Shown here piece after piece: positions 23,354 through 35,754 of a stretch of 64,000 nucleotides of DNA. Under the pieces are notes generated by a model. It had not been told where the DNA came from. It ran no database searches and saw only the letters and a list, made by a program, of their open reading frames with translations. A program made the translations under genes and the position numbers. Each line of letters starts with the position of its first letter. Positions within the stretch are counted from its first letter, which is position 1. The stretch lies in contig CM074698.1 in assembly GCA_037367355.1 (NCBI GenBank), positions 3,534,001 through 3,598,000 on the forward strand, in the 5' to 3' direction. The stretch is from Neoscytalidium dimidiatum. Lineage: Eukaryota > Ascomycota > Dothideomycetes > Botryosphaeriales > Botryosphaeriaceae.

Positions 23354-24612
23354 ACGCATCTGGGGGCATTTAGAGCATAGATGGACGGGAAAATTGTACG
23401 TATCTTGGATAAAGGAATGGTTTACGGGATTGGAGAGGGCGCAGGGCATTGTCTACCCAATGCCTAGTATTTGAAATGTATGCATATGTAACAACAGTAC
23501 TTCCGCCGGACCATCTCGCGTTGCACGTGAATGAAACGCTTTGGGGCCAATGCCCTCATACAAGCATTGGCTATATCCCGCGACTCGATTGCGGTTCGAT
23601 CCGCTGCGAGGGGCCCTGAAATGAGCATGAAGCGCGTTCAGCGATAATTTTCAACTGGGAAGCTCATGGCGGATGACGCGGTGTGCCCCATGCGCTAGCA
23701 GCGCGCGGGAGCTCCCTTGTCCCTGCAGACCCTGCAATTTTTGACTTGTCAACAAAAATAAACCCTCAGGTCAGCCTCATACTTAACATCGGACTCTCGC
23801 GCAACGGAACAGGCAGTGTGCAGGCACAGCCGCCGGCGGCGGGAGGGGGCGAAGGCGCCGGGAAAGCTAGAGGCAGGCTAGCGGTGAGGGCCGGGCGGCG
23901 GCACGTTGGGGCTGATGGGGCTGCACGGGGCGCGTTCGTTGAACCGTAGCGAGTTTGCTGAGGATCGCTGGGGAGCCGAGTGTGGGTGCGCAAGGTCGGC
24001 ATCGGACATTGCGCTGCTCAACAACCAGTGCCGCGCGGGCTCCGATGACGCTCGCTCCGGACTTTTTCTGGGATGAGCGGCGGCACGGAGCTGGTACTCA
24101 GGCTCGACTGAGGCTGGAGTATTGGCTTTCGGACGCCGAGTGATACGGCCAACGGGCGCAACGCTGTCTCAGCTCACTCAGCAGCATGTGCCAGAATGAG
24201 TGGGCTGCCACGCTCAGGGCGACAGCAGCTGCAGCCGCGGCTATTGAAGGCCCTGTCCCGTGGACGCCCGGCTTCCAAGACAGCAACCTGTCAACAGCAG
24301 CGAGCGAGATCGAGAGTGTGTTGCACGGTCCCGGTTTTTTCTTCCCAACTGTTCTCCCTGAACGGCAAGGCAGCAAAGGAGCGCTCCGACGCCGCGGGTG
24401 CATCCAGCTCTTTCGGCGACTTCTTAGTTACCTCAGCACGGACGGACATCCCGCTGCGCGCGCAGCTGTGCTCCGCCCCATATACATTCCACGCCGCCCA
24501 CTTCCAGCCTTCTCCTCCTTTCTTCCCTTTCCTCTGCATACCTCGTTATCTTTGCGACGAAGCACCCTACTGCCTTGGTCAGGCCCCCTCCCCACCGCGA
24601 AGCACCTAGATC
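23354..24612. other. Intergenic between citrate synthase and yhm2
   Basis: Holds the citrate synthase 3' flank and the yhm2 promoter, with a CATATACATT TATA-like element near 24479 and a C/T-rich leader. A GGTTCGATCC near 23592 resembles a Pol III B box, but no tRNA fold surrounds it. Confidence 0.45.
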
Positions 24613-25775
24613 ATGTCCACTCCCGCAGCCACCATGGCCGGCGTTGAGGCGCCCCCGAAGCTCGAGAAGAAGCCGATCAAGTTCAGCAATTTGCTGCTTG
24701 GCTCGGGTCTGAACATGTTCGAAGTGTCGACGCTGGGCCAGGTAAGTCGCCCGCGAAGCGCGCCCTTATTCGAGCCGACGTAGGCTGACGAACCCACCCT
24801 CGCCGCAGCCGCTGGAGGTCATCAAGACGACCATGGCCGCCAACCGCAACGACGGCTTCGGCGGTGCCATCCGCAAGATCTGGGCTCGTGGCGGAGTCCT
24901 TGGCTGTAAGTGGTTGCGAGCATTGCGCCCCGAAAAGCTCAGCTGTCCTGACCCGCTGTTTCCCCGCAGTTTACCAAGGCCTGATCCCCTGGGCTTGGAT
25001 CGAAGCCTCCACTAAGGGAGCTGTGCTCCTTTTCGTGGCCTCCGAGGCCGAGTACCAAGCGCGCTCTCTCGGCGCTTCCCCCTTCGTCGGCGGCATCACG
25101 GGCGGCATGGTCGGCGGTCTCGCCCAAGCCTACGCCACCATGGGTTTCTGTACCTGCATGAAGACGGTCGAGATCACGAAGCACAAGGTCGCTGCCTCGG
25201 GCCAGAAGCCCCCGGGCACCATGGAGACCTTCATGGAGATTTGGCGCAAGGAGGGCATTCGCGGCATCAACAAGGGCGTCAACGCCGTCGCTGTCCGCCA
25301 GGTCACCAACTGGGGCTCTCGTTTCGGGCTGTCCCGTGTTGCGGAAACCGGAATCCGCAAGGTCACTGGAAAGGAGCACGGCGAGAAGCTTAGCGTCGTC
25401 GAGAAGATCATTGCCTCTACTCTAGGCGGTGGTCTCTCGGCCTGGAACCAGCCCATCGAGGTTATTCGCGTGGAGCTGCAAAGCAAGGTCGAGGACCCCA
25501 ACCGCCCGAAGAAGATGAACGTTGCCAATGCAGCCAAGTACATCTATCAGAAGAACGGCATCAAGGGTTTGTACAGGGGAGTTACTCCTAGGATTGGTTT
25601 GGGCGTTTGGCAGACGGTTTGCATGGTTGCTTTGGGTGACGTGTAAGTGGCCCTACTCCCCCCAATTTTTTCTCCAGTTTTCTCCACAGCGGCAACACCT
25701 GCTAACACCTTCCTAAATAGTGCCAAGGAGGCTGTCGAGAAACTCACTGGCGACAAGGTCACGGCGAAGCACTAG
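24613..25775 (+). CDS. yhm2: Mitochondrial citrate/2-oxoglutarate carrier (Yhm2 type)
   Basis: Mitochondrial-carrier-family protein; yeast Yhm2 exchanges citrate for oxoglutarate across the inner membrane and was earlier linked to mitochondrial DNA maintenance. Exons 24613-24741, 24809-24905, 24970-25642 and 25721-25775 give 317 residues. Subfamily features are an unusually divergent first signature (QPLEVIKTTMAANRNDGFGG), a central repeat in which the usual motif is degenerate (FCTCMKTVEITKHK), and the third repeat QPIEVIRVELQSK followed by GLYRGVTPRIGLGVWQT. The gene lies directly downstream of citrate synthase on the same strand, 1.26 kb away, with its own leader, so it is separately transcribed. 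Confidence 0.9.
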
Positions 25776-26766
25776 ACGGATACAGGCGTTTTTGGGCTCT
25801 TCGCAGTCATTGTCAGTCAGTCTGTGGGTATTTGTGTGATACCAAGAGAATCGTATGGGCAATGGGAAGAAAAGGGCACATATCACGTTGTTTTGGCCGG
25901 AATACCGCGGCAGGCGGGCAGTTATGATGGATTCTGAACGAGCACGAAAACCACGCCTCTGTCTGTGTCGGACTTTGGACTCTATCTACAACGTTCAGTA
26001 GCTGGCGGCATTTGGCTGCGCATTTTCTTTTTACTTTTCTTGCTTCCTGCAGTAGAAGACATAGACCGGACACAAATGAGAGTCGCATACTACCTCTCAA
26101 AATGCTCTAACACTTGCTGGTTTCCGATTTCGGGATGTGTGCAGATATATCTCCGGGGGTGAGGGTCCGCGTGCGCTTTTCCGCGTTTTTCATTCGTCCC
26201 TTTGCGCACTACATTCCGCCCTGCCACCCCATCCCTTAAGCGCAATCGAGTTGCTCCTTTTCACCTTCGTTTGGGCTGCAGTGCTAGCTGCTGCATTGAT
26301 ACATCGATAGCCGTGATGCGCTGCGGAGCGTCCAGACGGTGGCCGGTGCATTGTGGATGCGCGCAGCCGCATCATCTTCTGCATGATAGGCTGCCCGAGA
26401 GTCGGCGGCCCTGATACCCCTTCCGCTTTCTTTGGAAAAAGCGTCCTCTCCTCAGCCCGCCTGCACCCTTCTCTGATCATCTGTTCAACAGGACGGGGCG
26501 TTGCATGCATTCAAATGAGATCCAACCCTTACTCTTTCTTTGTCTCAGCTGCCAATGAAGCCAGCTGGACACAATGTGCCACGCGAGATATGTCGTGGCT
26601 GATGTGAGAGAGGGGCACGCCCCCTGCTGACGGGCACACCAAACTCTGCTTCTGAGTTTGGCAGAGAATGCTTGGGCAGTGCGGTAAGCCGCAGAAAAAG
26701 TAAACTTGCTCATCGTCCGAGACGTAGCACATTAAACTGAGCCTCCGATGGGAAGGCAAAAAGAAA
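25776..26766. other. Intergenic: yhm2 downstream region
   Basis: Holds the yhm2 3' flank and, at its right end, an A5 run (about 26758-26762) that reads as the T-run terminator of the minus-strand tRNA-Asn. No gene recognised. Confidence 0.5.
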
Positions 26767-26865
26767 CTCCCCCGGACAGGCTTGAACTGTCAACCTCCTG
26801 ATTGCATTGGAACCTTTGAAATTTCCGTAACAGTCAGACGCGCTAGCCAATTGCGCCACGGAGGA
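26767..26865 (-). tRNA. tRNA-Asn (GUU) with a canonical 25-nt intron
   Basis: Read on the minus strand, acceptor TCCTCCG/CGGGGGA (one G-T wobble), D-stem GCGC/GCGC, anticodon stem TCTGA/TCAGG and T-stem GACAG/CTGTC all pair. The loop reads CTGTTA, with anticodon GTT. A 25-nt intron (26827-26803) follows position 37, the standard site cut by the tRNA splicing endonuclease. The mature tRNA is 74 nt with discriminator G. It serves as an ordinary comparison for the odd initiator tRNA intron in this window. Confidence 0.93.
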
Positions 26866-28360
26866 GAAGAAGCAGATAGACTCCATGATCCGACTCGATG
26901 TCGGAGGAGGTTGATGAAAAACGGGAGGCTTGTTCACAATATGTAAACTATTAGTTGACTTGCCAGTCACTGTAGTGCACCCTCTGTCCACATAAGCTCT
27001 GCGATCGGTTGCTGCATGAGTCGTACGCATGTTTCTCGAACCTTGATTTTGTTTGCGGTGACGGAGGCCGTGGAGGCCGTTTCCATCATGTGAAAAGGAC
27101 GAGGATCGACGGGCCCGGGGGACTCTACACCGAGCGCAATCTGAGTGGCTAGCTAATTCTGGCAATGGCGGCGCCTGACGCAGGCACTGGCATCTGGCTG
27201 CGGCGGCGCAATCATCTCAAAACACACGGCGGGCCCAACGCCGGCTGGGCGCATGAGGGATGGGCGGCGCGATCAGTCGCAGCGACGCTGCTCGGCGTGA
27301 CGGAGGCGATTGGCGGCGCATGATAAAGCTGCGATCCTTCGCGACGTCTGGATGGAGCAGCGCGTCCGGATGATGGGCGCGGCGATGATGATGATGGACA
27401 CGCACACGAACACGCGGTGGTGAGCGTCCATCGCTTTTCCTGGTTTCGAGGCAAGCCAAAAGGCGGTATGGAGCAAAGACCGAAGTGGGCCAAAGGGCAA
27501 GCGCGGCTCGTGGGCTCCGCTCCGCTCTCCACCACAGTTGCCACATCGTGACCTCGCGGGCCTCCCGATCACAGCGGGCTTGGGGCTGCCATGGGTGCTT
27601 CGCCGTGCCGGTCGGCAACTGCGCGGCCTTGACTAATCAGGCGCCCAGCGCTGGTGTTCTTGCTCCCCCACAGTCCGCTAGCGATGACCTGGGGAAATGC
27701 TCACGAGCGCGCCTTCTCCAGGTCCACATGACCCGCGTGCTACGAGGATCCGGTGCCTGGTGACGCTCGATCTGAGGACCCTTGACGGGGGCAGGCGGCG
27801 CCGCTGCACGCCGCAGGGCCAACGGTGCTTGGTGCTGCGCGGTGTCTGCGGGCGGGCGGCGGGCAGCCAGCGGCCAGGCGGCGAGGGCGCGCAGGTTTCC
27901 ACTAGGCGGTGCTGCGTTCAGCTCAGCGGTGGCTCTCTGCAATCGCGCGCGCGCCCCATTCTTGCCCCATCGCGGACGCTGCGGGCAGAGGCCAGAGATA
28001 CGGCGCAAGAAAGGGAAGAAAAAAAAAATTTCCTACGTAGCGCAGGCGGTCCACCCGCGCAGGGCAAATCAGGCGTGTCCACGCTGTGGCGGTCTGTCGC
28101 TGTGCGATGATGCTGCTCTAACCGTTGATAGAGATCGCCGCAGGCCCCCAGCCCGGCCGGCGTGCGCCGCCATTCGTGGCCGGAGGCATGCCCTGGTTTC
28201 TGCCTCTCCAGCGCGCAGCTGCTCCGGCTCATTCCAGTGATCCAACCTGCCTTGCCAGCCTAGCACTACTCGTACGTACAGCACCCGCCCACGCACTCGC
28301 TCGTTTCTTCAATGCCCGTGATCCACTGGCCCTGCTTGGCTCCACCGAACAGTCTAACAG
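26866..28360. other. Intergenic: sugar transporter upstream region
   Basis: GC-rich, with many chance open frames and no recognised domain. The first exon and promoter of the sugar transporter must lie near the right end. Candidate starts are ATG 28188, followed by a GTACGT donor at 28271, or ATG 28312. Confidence 0.4.
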
Positions 28361-30882
28361 CCGCCTGCGGACCCTGTGCCCGAGACGTCAGCGGGCCTTC
28401 TCGCTCCTAGACCTGCTACACCCGATATCGTGGAGAGGGCTGCTCCAACCCAGCCCAACCTCGTCAAGATTCCCTCCTCAAGTCGCAAGCCCGCCAACAT
28501 CCCCCTCCACACGCTCTCGTCGTCCCGCACCTCGTCCGACGAAAAGCGTGGCAGACGCCATTCCAGCAGTGACTCCGACCACTCGGATCTCGATTCTCTC
28601 TGGAGCGACACGGGCGATCTCGTCGACCAGCTCGGCGACGAGGAGGATCCCTTGCAGGCACGGCTTCGCCAATCGCAGGAATTTGGAGCCTCATCCGGTC
28701 CACACAGGCGGCACCCACGCCACGTCCACTACGCCGACGATAGCGAGAAGCCTGGTCGCATTCGAAAGGAGGACATAGAGATCCCCAACGTCCCCCGACG
28801 GCTAGCCTCCCGCGGAGAGCGGTGCGTACAGCCCTGCCCGCACGCCCGCCCGCCCGCCTCGCGGTGCCCAGCAAACTCTAAGCCGACCGCAACAAAGCTG
28901 ACTTCCGTGAAGGATACTCGCCGCCATCATGGCCCCTAACGATGGCCCCTCCCGTATGCACGGGTTGCACGGGAAGAAGCTGATGTACGCCCCCTCAACC
29001 TCCGCCCATGATCACGTCCCCCCGGGCCGCCTGTACCGGTCGACACGCCGCTAACGATGTGTAAACAGCTACTTCACCAGTGTATTTGTTTCATTAGGAG
29101 TGTTTCTGTTTGGTTATGACCAGGGCGTTATGTCGGGTATCATCACGTAGGTTCCGCAGTCTCCGTTCACCTCTCCCGCGCACCGCTGACAGCATTCCTC
29201 TTCCGCAGGGGTTCATACTTCAAAGATCAATTCAATCAGCCCTCTCGTGCCGAAATTGGCACGATGGTTGCCATTCTCGAAATCGGCGCGCTCATATCAT
29301 CCTTGGCGGTCGGACGGATAGGAGACACGATCGGTCGCCGGCGTACGATTCTGTACGGGTCTCTGATCTTCGTGTTGGGAGGCGCGTTCCAAACGTTTGC
29401 CAACGATTTGAAGATGATGATGGTTGGTAGAATCATTGCTGGTCTGGGTGTGGGTGCTCTGTCCACCATCGTCCCCGTTTATCAGTCTGAGATCTCGCCG
29501 CCCCACAACCGCGGCAAGTTGGCCTGTGTCGAGTTCACCGGCAACATCACCGGATATGCCGCCAGTGTCTGGGTCGATTACTTCTGCAGCTTCATCAAGA
29601 GCAATTGGGCCTGGCGTGTTCCCTTGCTCATGCAGTGCGTCATGGGCAGCTTGCTCGCACTGGGCAGCTTGGTGATCTGCGAATCTCCCAGGTAATAGCC
29701 TTGATGATCCCGCCTCTGTTTAAGCTGACACCACCACAGATGGCTTCTTGACAATGATCACGATGAGGAGGGCATTGTCGTTATCGCCAACCTGTACGGT
29801 AAGGGCGACATCCATAACCCCAAGGCCCGTGACGAGTACCGCGAAATCAAGATGAACGTCCTTCTGCAGCGCCAGGAGGGTGAGCGTTCCTACGCCGATA
29901 TGTTCAAAAGATACTACAAGCGCGTCTTCATTGCCATGTCCGCCCAGGCGCTCGCCCAGCTCAACGGTATCAACGTCATTTCATACTACGCGCCGCTTGT
30001 GTTCGAACAAGCGGGTTGGGTTGGCCGCGATGCCATCCTGATGACCGGTATCAATGCCCTGAGCTACCTTGCCTGCACCATTCCGCCGTGGTACATTGTC
30101 GACAGCTGGGGCCGCCGCCCGATCCTCCTCTCCGGTGCGCTGCTCATGATCGTTTCCCTATCTTTGATTTCGTACTTCATCTACATTGATATCCCGATCT
30201 GGACCCCGCGCCTGGTCGTCATTTTCGTCATGATCTACAACGGAGCCTTTGGAGCGTCTTGGGGCCCCATCCCCTGGTTGTACCCGCCCGAAATTCTCCC
30301 GCTCAGCATTCGCGCCAAGGGAGCTTCTCTGAGTACCGCTGCCAATTGGGCGTTCAATTGGCTTGTGGGCGAATTGACCCCGATCCTCCAGGAGGCCATC
30401 CAATGGCGCCTCTATCTCGTGCACGCTTTCTTCTGCGCTGTCAGTTTCGTCGTCGGTAAGTTGGCCTCATCCCATCCTAGAAAATTTCCGTCTAACAGCT
30501 TGTAGTTTGGTTCATCTATCCCGAGACTGCCAATGTCCGTCTGGAAGACATGAACAGTCTCTTCGGCGATGCCACCTCTCAAATGCCGACCCCCGCTACG
30601 CTGGCAGAAGCGGAGTCGCTCTTCAGTGGTCACGGCTCGCCAGTTCCTTCTCTTGATATCCGCCGCGGTGTTGGTGCAGACAATGCCATTCCTGGTCTCG
30701 ACATCAACCCGCCTTCCGTGCAGGTCGAGGGCGGCAAGCCCAAATTCTCCAAGCAGGACTCGGACGAGCGGTCCGAGGGTCTTGGAGGCTGGATTTCAAA
30801 CTTGGTTAAGCGCAACAAGGGTAATGGAGAGGGAGACAGCCAGAGCGGCAGCTACAGGCGTGTCAACCAGGACGACGAGTAG
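28361..30882 (+). CDS. MFS sugar transporter with long cytosolic N-terminus (5' end unresolved)
   Basis: Sugar-porter family hexose transporter of the plasma membrane. Exons (<28361)-28821, 28913-28984, 29069-29146, 29209-29691, 29740-30455 and 30506-30882 give at least 728 residues with matching phases. After about 170 residues of Ser/Arg/Asp-rich cytosolic sequence (RHVHYADDSEKPGR, then ILAAIMAPNDGPSRMHG) come twelve membrane segments. Family motifs are FGYDQGVMSGI, GRIGDTIGRRRT, CESPRWLLDND, AQLNGINVISYYAP, DSWGRRP, PWLYPPEILPLSIRAKG and YPETANVRLEDM. The C-terminal tail of about 120 residues is hydrophilic. The first exon has no ATG after an upstream stop, so an upstream coding exon is required unless translation starts at 28929. 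Long tails can mark glucose sensors, but transport versus sensing cannot be decided here. Confidence 0.88.
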
Positions 30883-31678
30883 AGGACTTGGGTTGGGTGT
30901 AATGATTGGGCGGGAAAGCTTCGTTCGGAATGCGGATTGCACACGGAGAACTGATAGATTTTCATGCGGGCGCACTGGGATCCTTATACAGCCTTGCATG
31001 GGAAAGGCATACGACGGGCAAAGACGCAGCAGTGGATGGGTATCATTTTCTTGTTCTTTTCGCTTCACATGGTTGGATGTTTCTAGCACAGTTTGGAGGG
31101 TAGATGCGGCTCTGCAGTGAGTGGCTCGAGCCACGTTCCCAGACGCCGGTGCCTCCAGTTGGTTTTTATGTACTGTACATCAGCGGATCAGGACAGGACA
31201 TAGGGATACAGAATCTAGCAATTGACAACGTTGGAAGGCATGCACCTTGCGTAGGCCGGGGCCAATCAGGACGTCACATGGGCCTCGGAAGGGCGCTGAT
31301 ATTCTCGTTTTTTTGGGGGGCGCAGGCAGGTGGGAAAAGACACGTTGACCTGTGTGCCTAAGCTCCGCGCCGACGCGCATCCGCCCCCTTGCCGCGCCGA
31401 GGATCGCCGGCCGCGTATGAAAAGTCCACGGCCTGCCCGTGCTATTTCGAGCGACGCTTCCCCTGCTCCGCTCAACTTGGCTTGCGAATCACGGCGAGCA
31501 TCGCCTGGAGCTTCGCATCCTCCACCCGTACTCCACTTCCTCTTCTTTCCCTCCTTTGCCTCTTCCTTTTGTCTTTATACTTTCCGCACCGCTGCCTCGA
31601 AAAGGTTGCTCCCGCCCGCACCGCTCCCAGCCCAACTCAGCTCCGCCGCGAGCTTCCTGAGGGGTTGACGTTGACACG
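30883..31678. other. Intergenic between sugar transporter and pmt2
   Basis: 3' flank of the transporter and the pmt2 promoter, with a long C/T-rich leader at about 31520-31650. No gene recognised. Confidence 0.5.
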
Positions 31679-34116
31679 ATGGCGTCGCAAGGCTATGCCA
31701 CCGGCGCCGACCAGCAGCCCGACACCCTGCGCAGGAGAAATGTCCCCAATGGCCAAGACCAGCCCGCCTTCGTCAGTCCGCAGACCGAAGAGAAGGCCAA
31801 GCAGAAGGTGAGCGCCCCGTTGAGAGAGAGCTCCACCTGGAGCTGTGGCCCGCGGGACAGAGGAGCTGATCAGCCCACGCTGGGCGCGTCTGCAGACCAA
31901 GTCTATCATCGAGACGCTCGACGAGTACGAATACATCTGGGCGCCCGTCATCTTCACCGCCGCCGCCTTCTTCACTCGCATGTATAAGATCGGCCTCTCG
32001 AACATTGTGACCTGGGATGAAGCTCAGTAAGCGCCCTCATGCGGCTCCCCGCTCAATGGCAAGATGGACGCACGACTCTGACAGCAGCTACACAGCTTCG
32101 GCAAGTTCGGCTCCCACTACCTCAAGCGCGAGTTCTATTTCGATGTCCACCCGCCGCTCGGAAAGATGCTGGTCGGCCTGTCCGGCTACCTGGCGGGCTA
32201 CAATGGTTCCTTCGAGTTCAAGTCCGGCGAGACGTACCCGCCGGAGCTGAACTACACGTTCATGCGTGCGTTCAACTCGACTTTTGGTGCTCTTTGCGTC
32301 CCGCTGGCGTATTTCACGGCCAAGGAACTGAACTTCCGCAAGCCGGCCTGCTGGTTGGCCGCCCTCATGGTCTTGTGCGACAACTCGCTCGCAACTATCA
32401 GCCGTTTCATCCTCCTCGACTCGATGCTACTGTTCTTCACCTTCACCACCGTCTTCTGCTGGGCCAAGTTCCACCGCCTTCAGCACGACCCGTTCTCGCC
32501 CGAGTGGGGTCTCTGGCTTATGCTCTGCGGTGTCTCGATCGGCTGCGTGTGCAGCGTCAAGTGGGTTGGCTTCTTCGCCACGGCTTTGGTTGGACTGTAC
32601 ACCATTGAGGATCTGTGGAACAAATTCGGCGATCTGAAGATGCCCAAGGTCGAGCTGGCAGCCCACCTGGGTTTCCGCGTCTTTGCGCTCATCATCATTC
32701 CTCTGATGGTCTACCTTTTCTCCTTCTGGCTCCATTTCCTGATCCTAGAGAACAGCGGCCCCGGTGATGCTCAGATGAGCTCCCTCTTCCAAGCGAATCT
32801 GCGTGGTACGGACGTCGGAAAGGACAGCCCGCTCGAGGTTGCCATTGGCTCTCGCGTTACTGTTAAGAACATGGGTTATGGCGGTGGTCTCTTGCACTCT
32901 CACGTCCAGACTTACCCCGAAGGATCCCAGCAACAGCAGGTCACATGCTACCACCACAAGGACGCCAACAACGACTGGTTCATTTACCCGAACCGCTTCG
33001 ATCCCGAGTACGTTGTCGGCGAAGAGCCGATACGTTTCCCCAAGAACGGTGACATCATCCGCTTGATCCACGCTCAGACTGGCCGCAACTTGCACTCTCA
33101 CCAAATTGCTGCTCCTGTGACAAAGGCCGACTGGGAAGTCTCGTCCTACGGAAACGTCACCATTGGCGATACGAAGGATCACTGGCAGATCGAAGTTGTC
33201 AATGATGCTGCTACTAGCGATTACTCCAAGATCCGGACGTTGACTACAGCCTTCCGCTTGAAGCATCCCGACCTTGGTTGCTATCTCCGCGCCGGTAATG
33301 TGAACCTGCCTCAGTGGGGTTTCAAGCAGATCGAGGTTACCTGCACCAAGACCAACAACCCTAGAGATGTCTACACGCACTGGAACGTTGAGAGCCACTG
33401 GAACGAGAGGCTCCCTGCTAGTGACCCCGGCTCTTACAAGTCGCCCTTCTTCCGTGACTTCATTCATCTCAACGTCGCTATGATGACTTCGAACAATGCT
33501 CTCGTTCCGGACCCGGACAAGCAGGACGATCTCGCCTCAGCACCCTGGCAGTGGCCCATTCTCCACGTCGGTCTCCGTATGTGCGGTTGGGGTGATGAGA
33601 GTAAGTATATCATGGAATTGAGTGAGCTATGTCGAATGAGTATGCTAACGTATATCTGCAGCTGTCAAATACTTCTTGCTCGGCAACCCCTTCGTTTACT
33701 GGGCTTCCACCGCGTCCCTTGCAGGTGTCGGCCTCCTCGTCGCCTGGTACTTAATTCGCTGGCAGCGTGGATACAACGACCTCAAGCCCGCCGAAATCGA
33801 CCAGATTCACTACTCCGGCGTCTACCCCATCATCGGCTGGTTCCTCCACTACTTCCCGTTCGTCGCCATGGCTCGTGTCACCTACGTGCACCACTACTTC
33901 CCCGCTCTCTACTTCGCCATCCTTTCCTTCTCCTTCCTCATCGATTGGTTCACCCGAAACGCCCGCACTCAAATCCGCTGGGCCGTTTACAGTGTCCTGT
34001 ACGCCATTACGCTTGGTCTCTTCATCTACTTCAGGGACATCACTTTCGGTATGCAGGGACCGAGCGCGCAATGGAGGCACCTGAAGTGGTTCAACACGTG
34101 GCGCGTTACTGATTGA
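31679..34116 (+). CDS. pmt2: Dolichyl-phosphate-mannose:protein O-mannosyltransferase, Pmt2 family
   Basis: ER membrane enzyme that transfers mannose from dolichol phosphate to Ser/Thr of secretory proteins, in yeast as a Pmt1-Pmt2 heterodimer. Exons 31679-31807, 31896-32026, 32096-33600 and 33662-34116 give 739 residues, as expected. The catalytic Asp-Glu pair is in NIVTWDEA (residues 84-85), followed by [47 protein letters not shown] and [15 protein letters not shown] match the PMT2 subfamily. A lumenal MIR domain (about 310-510) with repeated LHSH motifs precedes the C-terminal membrane segments. Confidence 0.94.
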
Positions 34117-34987
34117 ATGGGCTGAAGATGTGGAGGATGGTTTCTTGCTTCTTTGATCTTTTCTTCGACGTGCTTTGTAGGGTGCGGTTGGGTGTGTGTT
34201 AGGCGAAGAGAGAAATTCAGGAGTCTGGGAGGGGGATATGCTACGTTGAGAGAGGAAATTGGGATGTCGACGAGATAACACCTTTTTCCCATCGACTTCG
34301 ATTAAAACAAAAAGCTAGGAGCATTCCATGCTCTTGTCTCTGTCGAGATCTGATATGATGGTGCATTAAGCATTGCTACGGCCGGGAGTATATTGTTGTC
34401 TGTACTAGTCCGAAGGATCTTTCTTTGCTATGTTAAACACATTGAAATATCATTAAACAATTTGCTCTCCCGGAAGCTCGAATACTTCACGGTATGAGAC
34501 GTGTGATTTACTCGGCACTCTTCGTTTCTTCAGTTCGAGTTTGCTTTTTCGATTCTAACATGACCAACAAAAGTACGATGTCAGACATAAATCAATTTGG
34601 ATCACATCTAACGGTGCGAAATGTCACAATGAAAAGCCAAATTTCGAAAAGCTATACTGGCAGATGGGAACAGGACACAGTTGCGGGTACAGCCAAAACC
34701 ATCCAACAGAGGACTCGCGCTATCCGTACCTCGCCTTTCCCAACCGGACCAACATATTGTTGGTGGGGCCAACGGCTAACATTCACCAAAGATGGGGGGA
34801 TAATGAGACGAGAGCAACCCTGATCCAACCACACCCAGCATCTGGCCTCAACCGGTTCCCAGCTCCTCAATGGGTGTGAAAAAGATAGATATAATTCCTC
34901 CAACAAAACCACAGCTAGCCCCGAACAAAAGTAATAGCGAAAAAAAAAAAGAGTGAAAGGTCCTTCCCCGACAACGGCTGCTCCGAC
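34117..34987. other. Intergenic between convergent pmt2 and the secreted-protein gene
   Basis: Only 3' flanking sequence of two convergent genes is expected. No gene recognised. Confidence 0.5.
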
Positions 34988-35754
34988 CTACAAACACACC
35001 TCTTCGTACTGCCCCGGCCGAAACGCCGTCAAGCTCGCCGTCTGCACGGGCACGTCGACGACATCCCACACGCGGCTCCCGTCCTCCTCGCCCGCCCGGC
35101 TGGCCGGCGGCAGCGTCAGCGAGCCCGACTCGGACACAACGCCGCCGGGTGGTCCGCTAAACGTCTCGTTGCGTCAGCACGTTCACTTTCTCCTTCTCTC
35201 TTTCTCTCTCTCTCTCTCTCTCCGCGTCTTTCTTTCCTTTTTTCTTTTTTCTTTTTTCTAACTTCCTCTGTCCCCCCCTCTCTCCCCGCTTCGCAACATG
35301 GGGCCGGGCAATCTTCTTTTCTTTTTATTTCCACCAAGGAAAAGGAATTGAAAACTCACCTGCAGTCCAGATACGCGAACCAAACGTCCAGCTCGACGAC
35401 CCCGGCCGCTTGGTCGGCGTCCTTCGCCCGCCAGTAGTACAGGAAGTCCGGCCACGCGTCGCTGCACGCGTAGGGCCCGCCGGCGGCGGCGGCGGCGGCG
35501 GCGGCGCTGGGCGCGGCGGGGACGGCGAGGGTGCACGCGCAGGCGTGCGTGGTGTAGAAGGTCGCGGCGGAGTCGCCGACGGTGAGGATGAAGCCGATGC
35601 TGCCGTTGTGGATGTGCGGGGCGGTGGTGGACGGCGGGGTGTGGGTCAGGTTGAGGAGCGTCCAGCTGGTGGCGGGTGCGAGGTGCGTGTAGGCGGCGGT
35701 TGTGGGGTGGGTGAGCGAGAGGTGGAGGGAGGTGAGGATGAGGAGGGCGAGCAT
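34988..35754 (-). CDS. Small secreted cysteine-containing protein of unknown function
   Basis: Exons 35754-35360 and 35156-34988, split by a 203-bp intron with a CT microsatellite, give 187 residues; the phases match and the second exon ends in TAG. A signal peptide is clear (MLALLILTSLHLSLTHPTTA). The mature part has an Ala run from a GCC repeat, aromatic-rich segments (DAWPDFLYYWRAKD, ELDVWFAYLDC) and five cysteines: two in HACAC, one in YACSD, one in LDC across the splice, and one three residues before the stop (EVCL). No transmembrane segment remains after cleavage. I do not recognise the family. Size, signal peptide and cysteines fit the general class of small secreted fungal proteins, but no role can be stated. 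Confidence 0.65.

Noticed and set aside
23585..23605. Pol III B-box-like GGTTCGATCC
   Set aside because: No A box or tRNA stems fit around it, and the loop would be six rather than seven bases.
28125..28778. 217-codon plus-strand open frame upstream of the sugar transporter
   Set aside because: It overlaps the transporter exon in another frame; only the other frame joins through a phased intron to the transporter.
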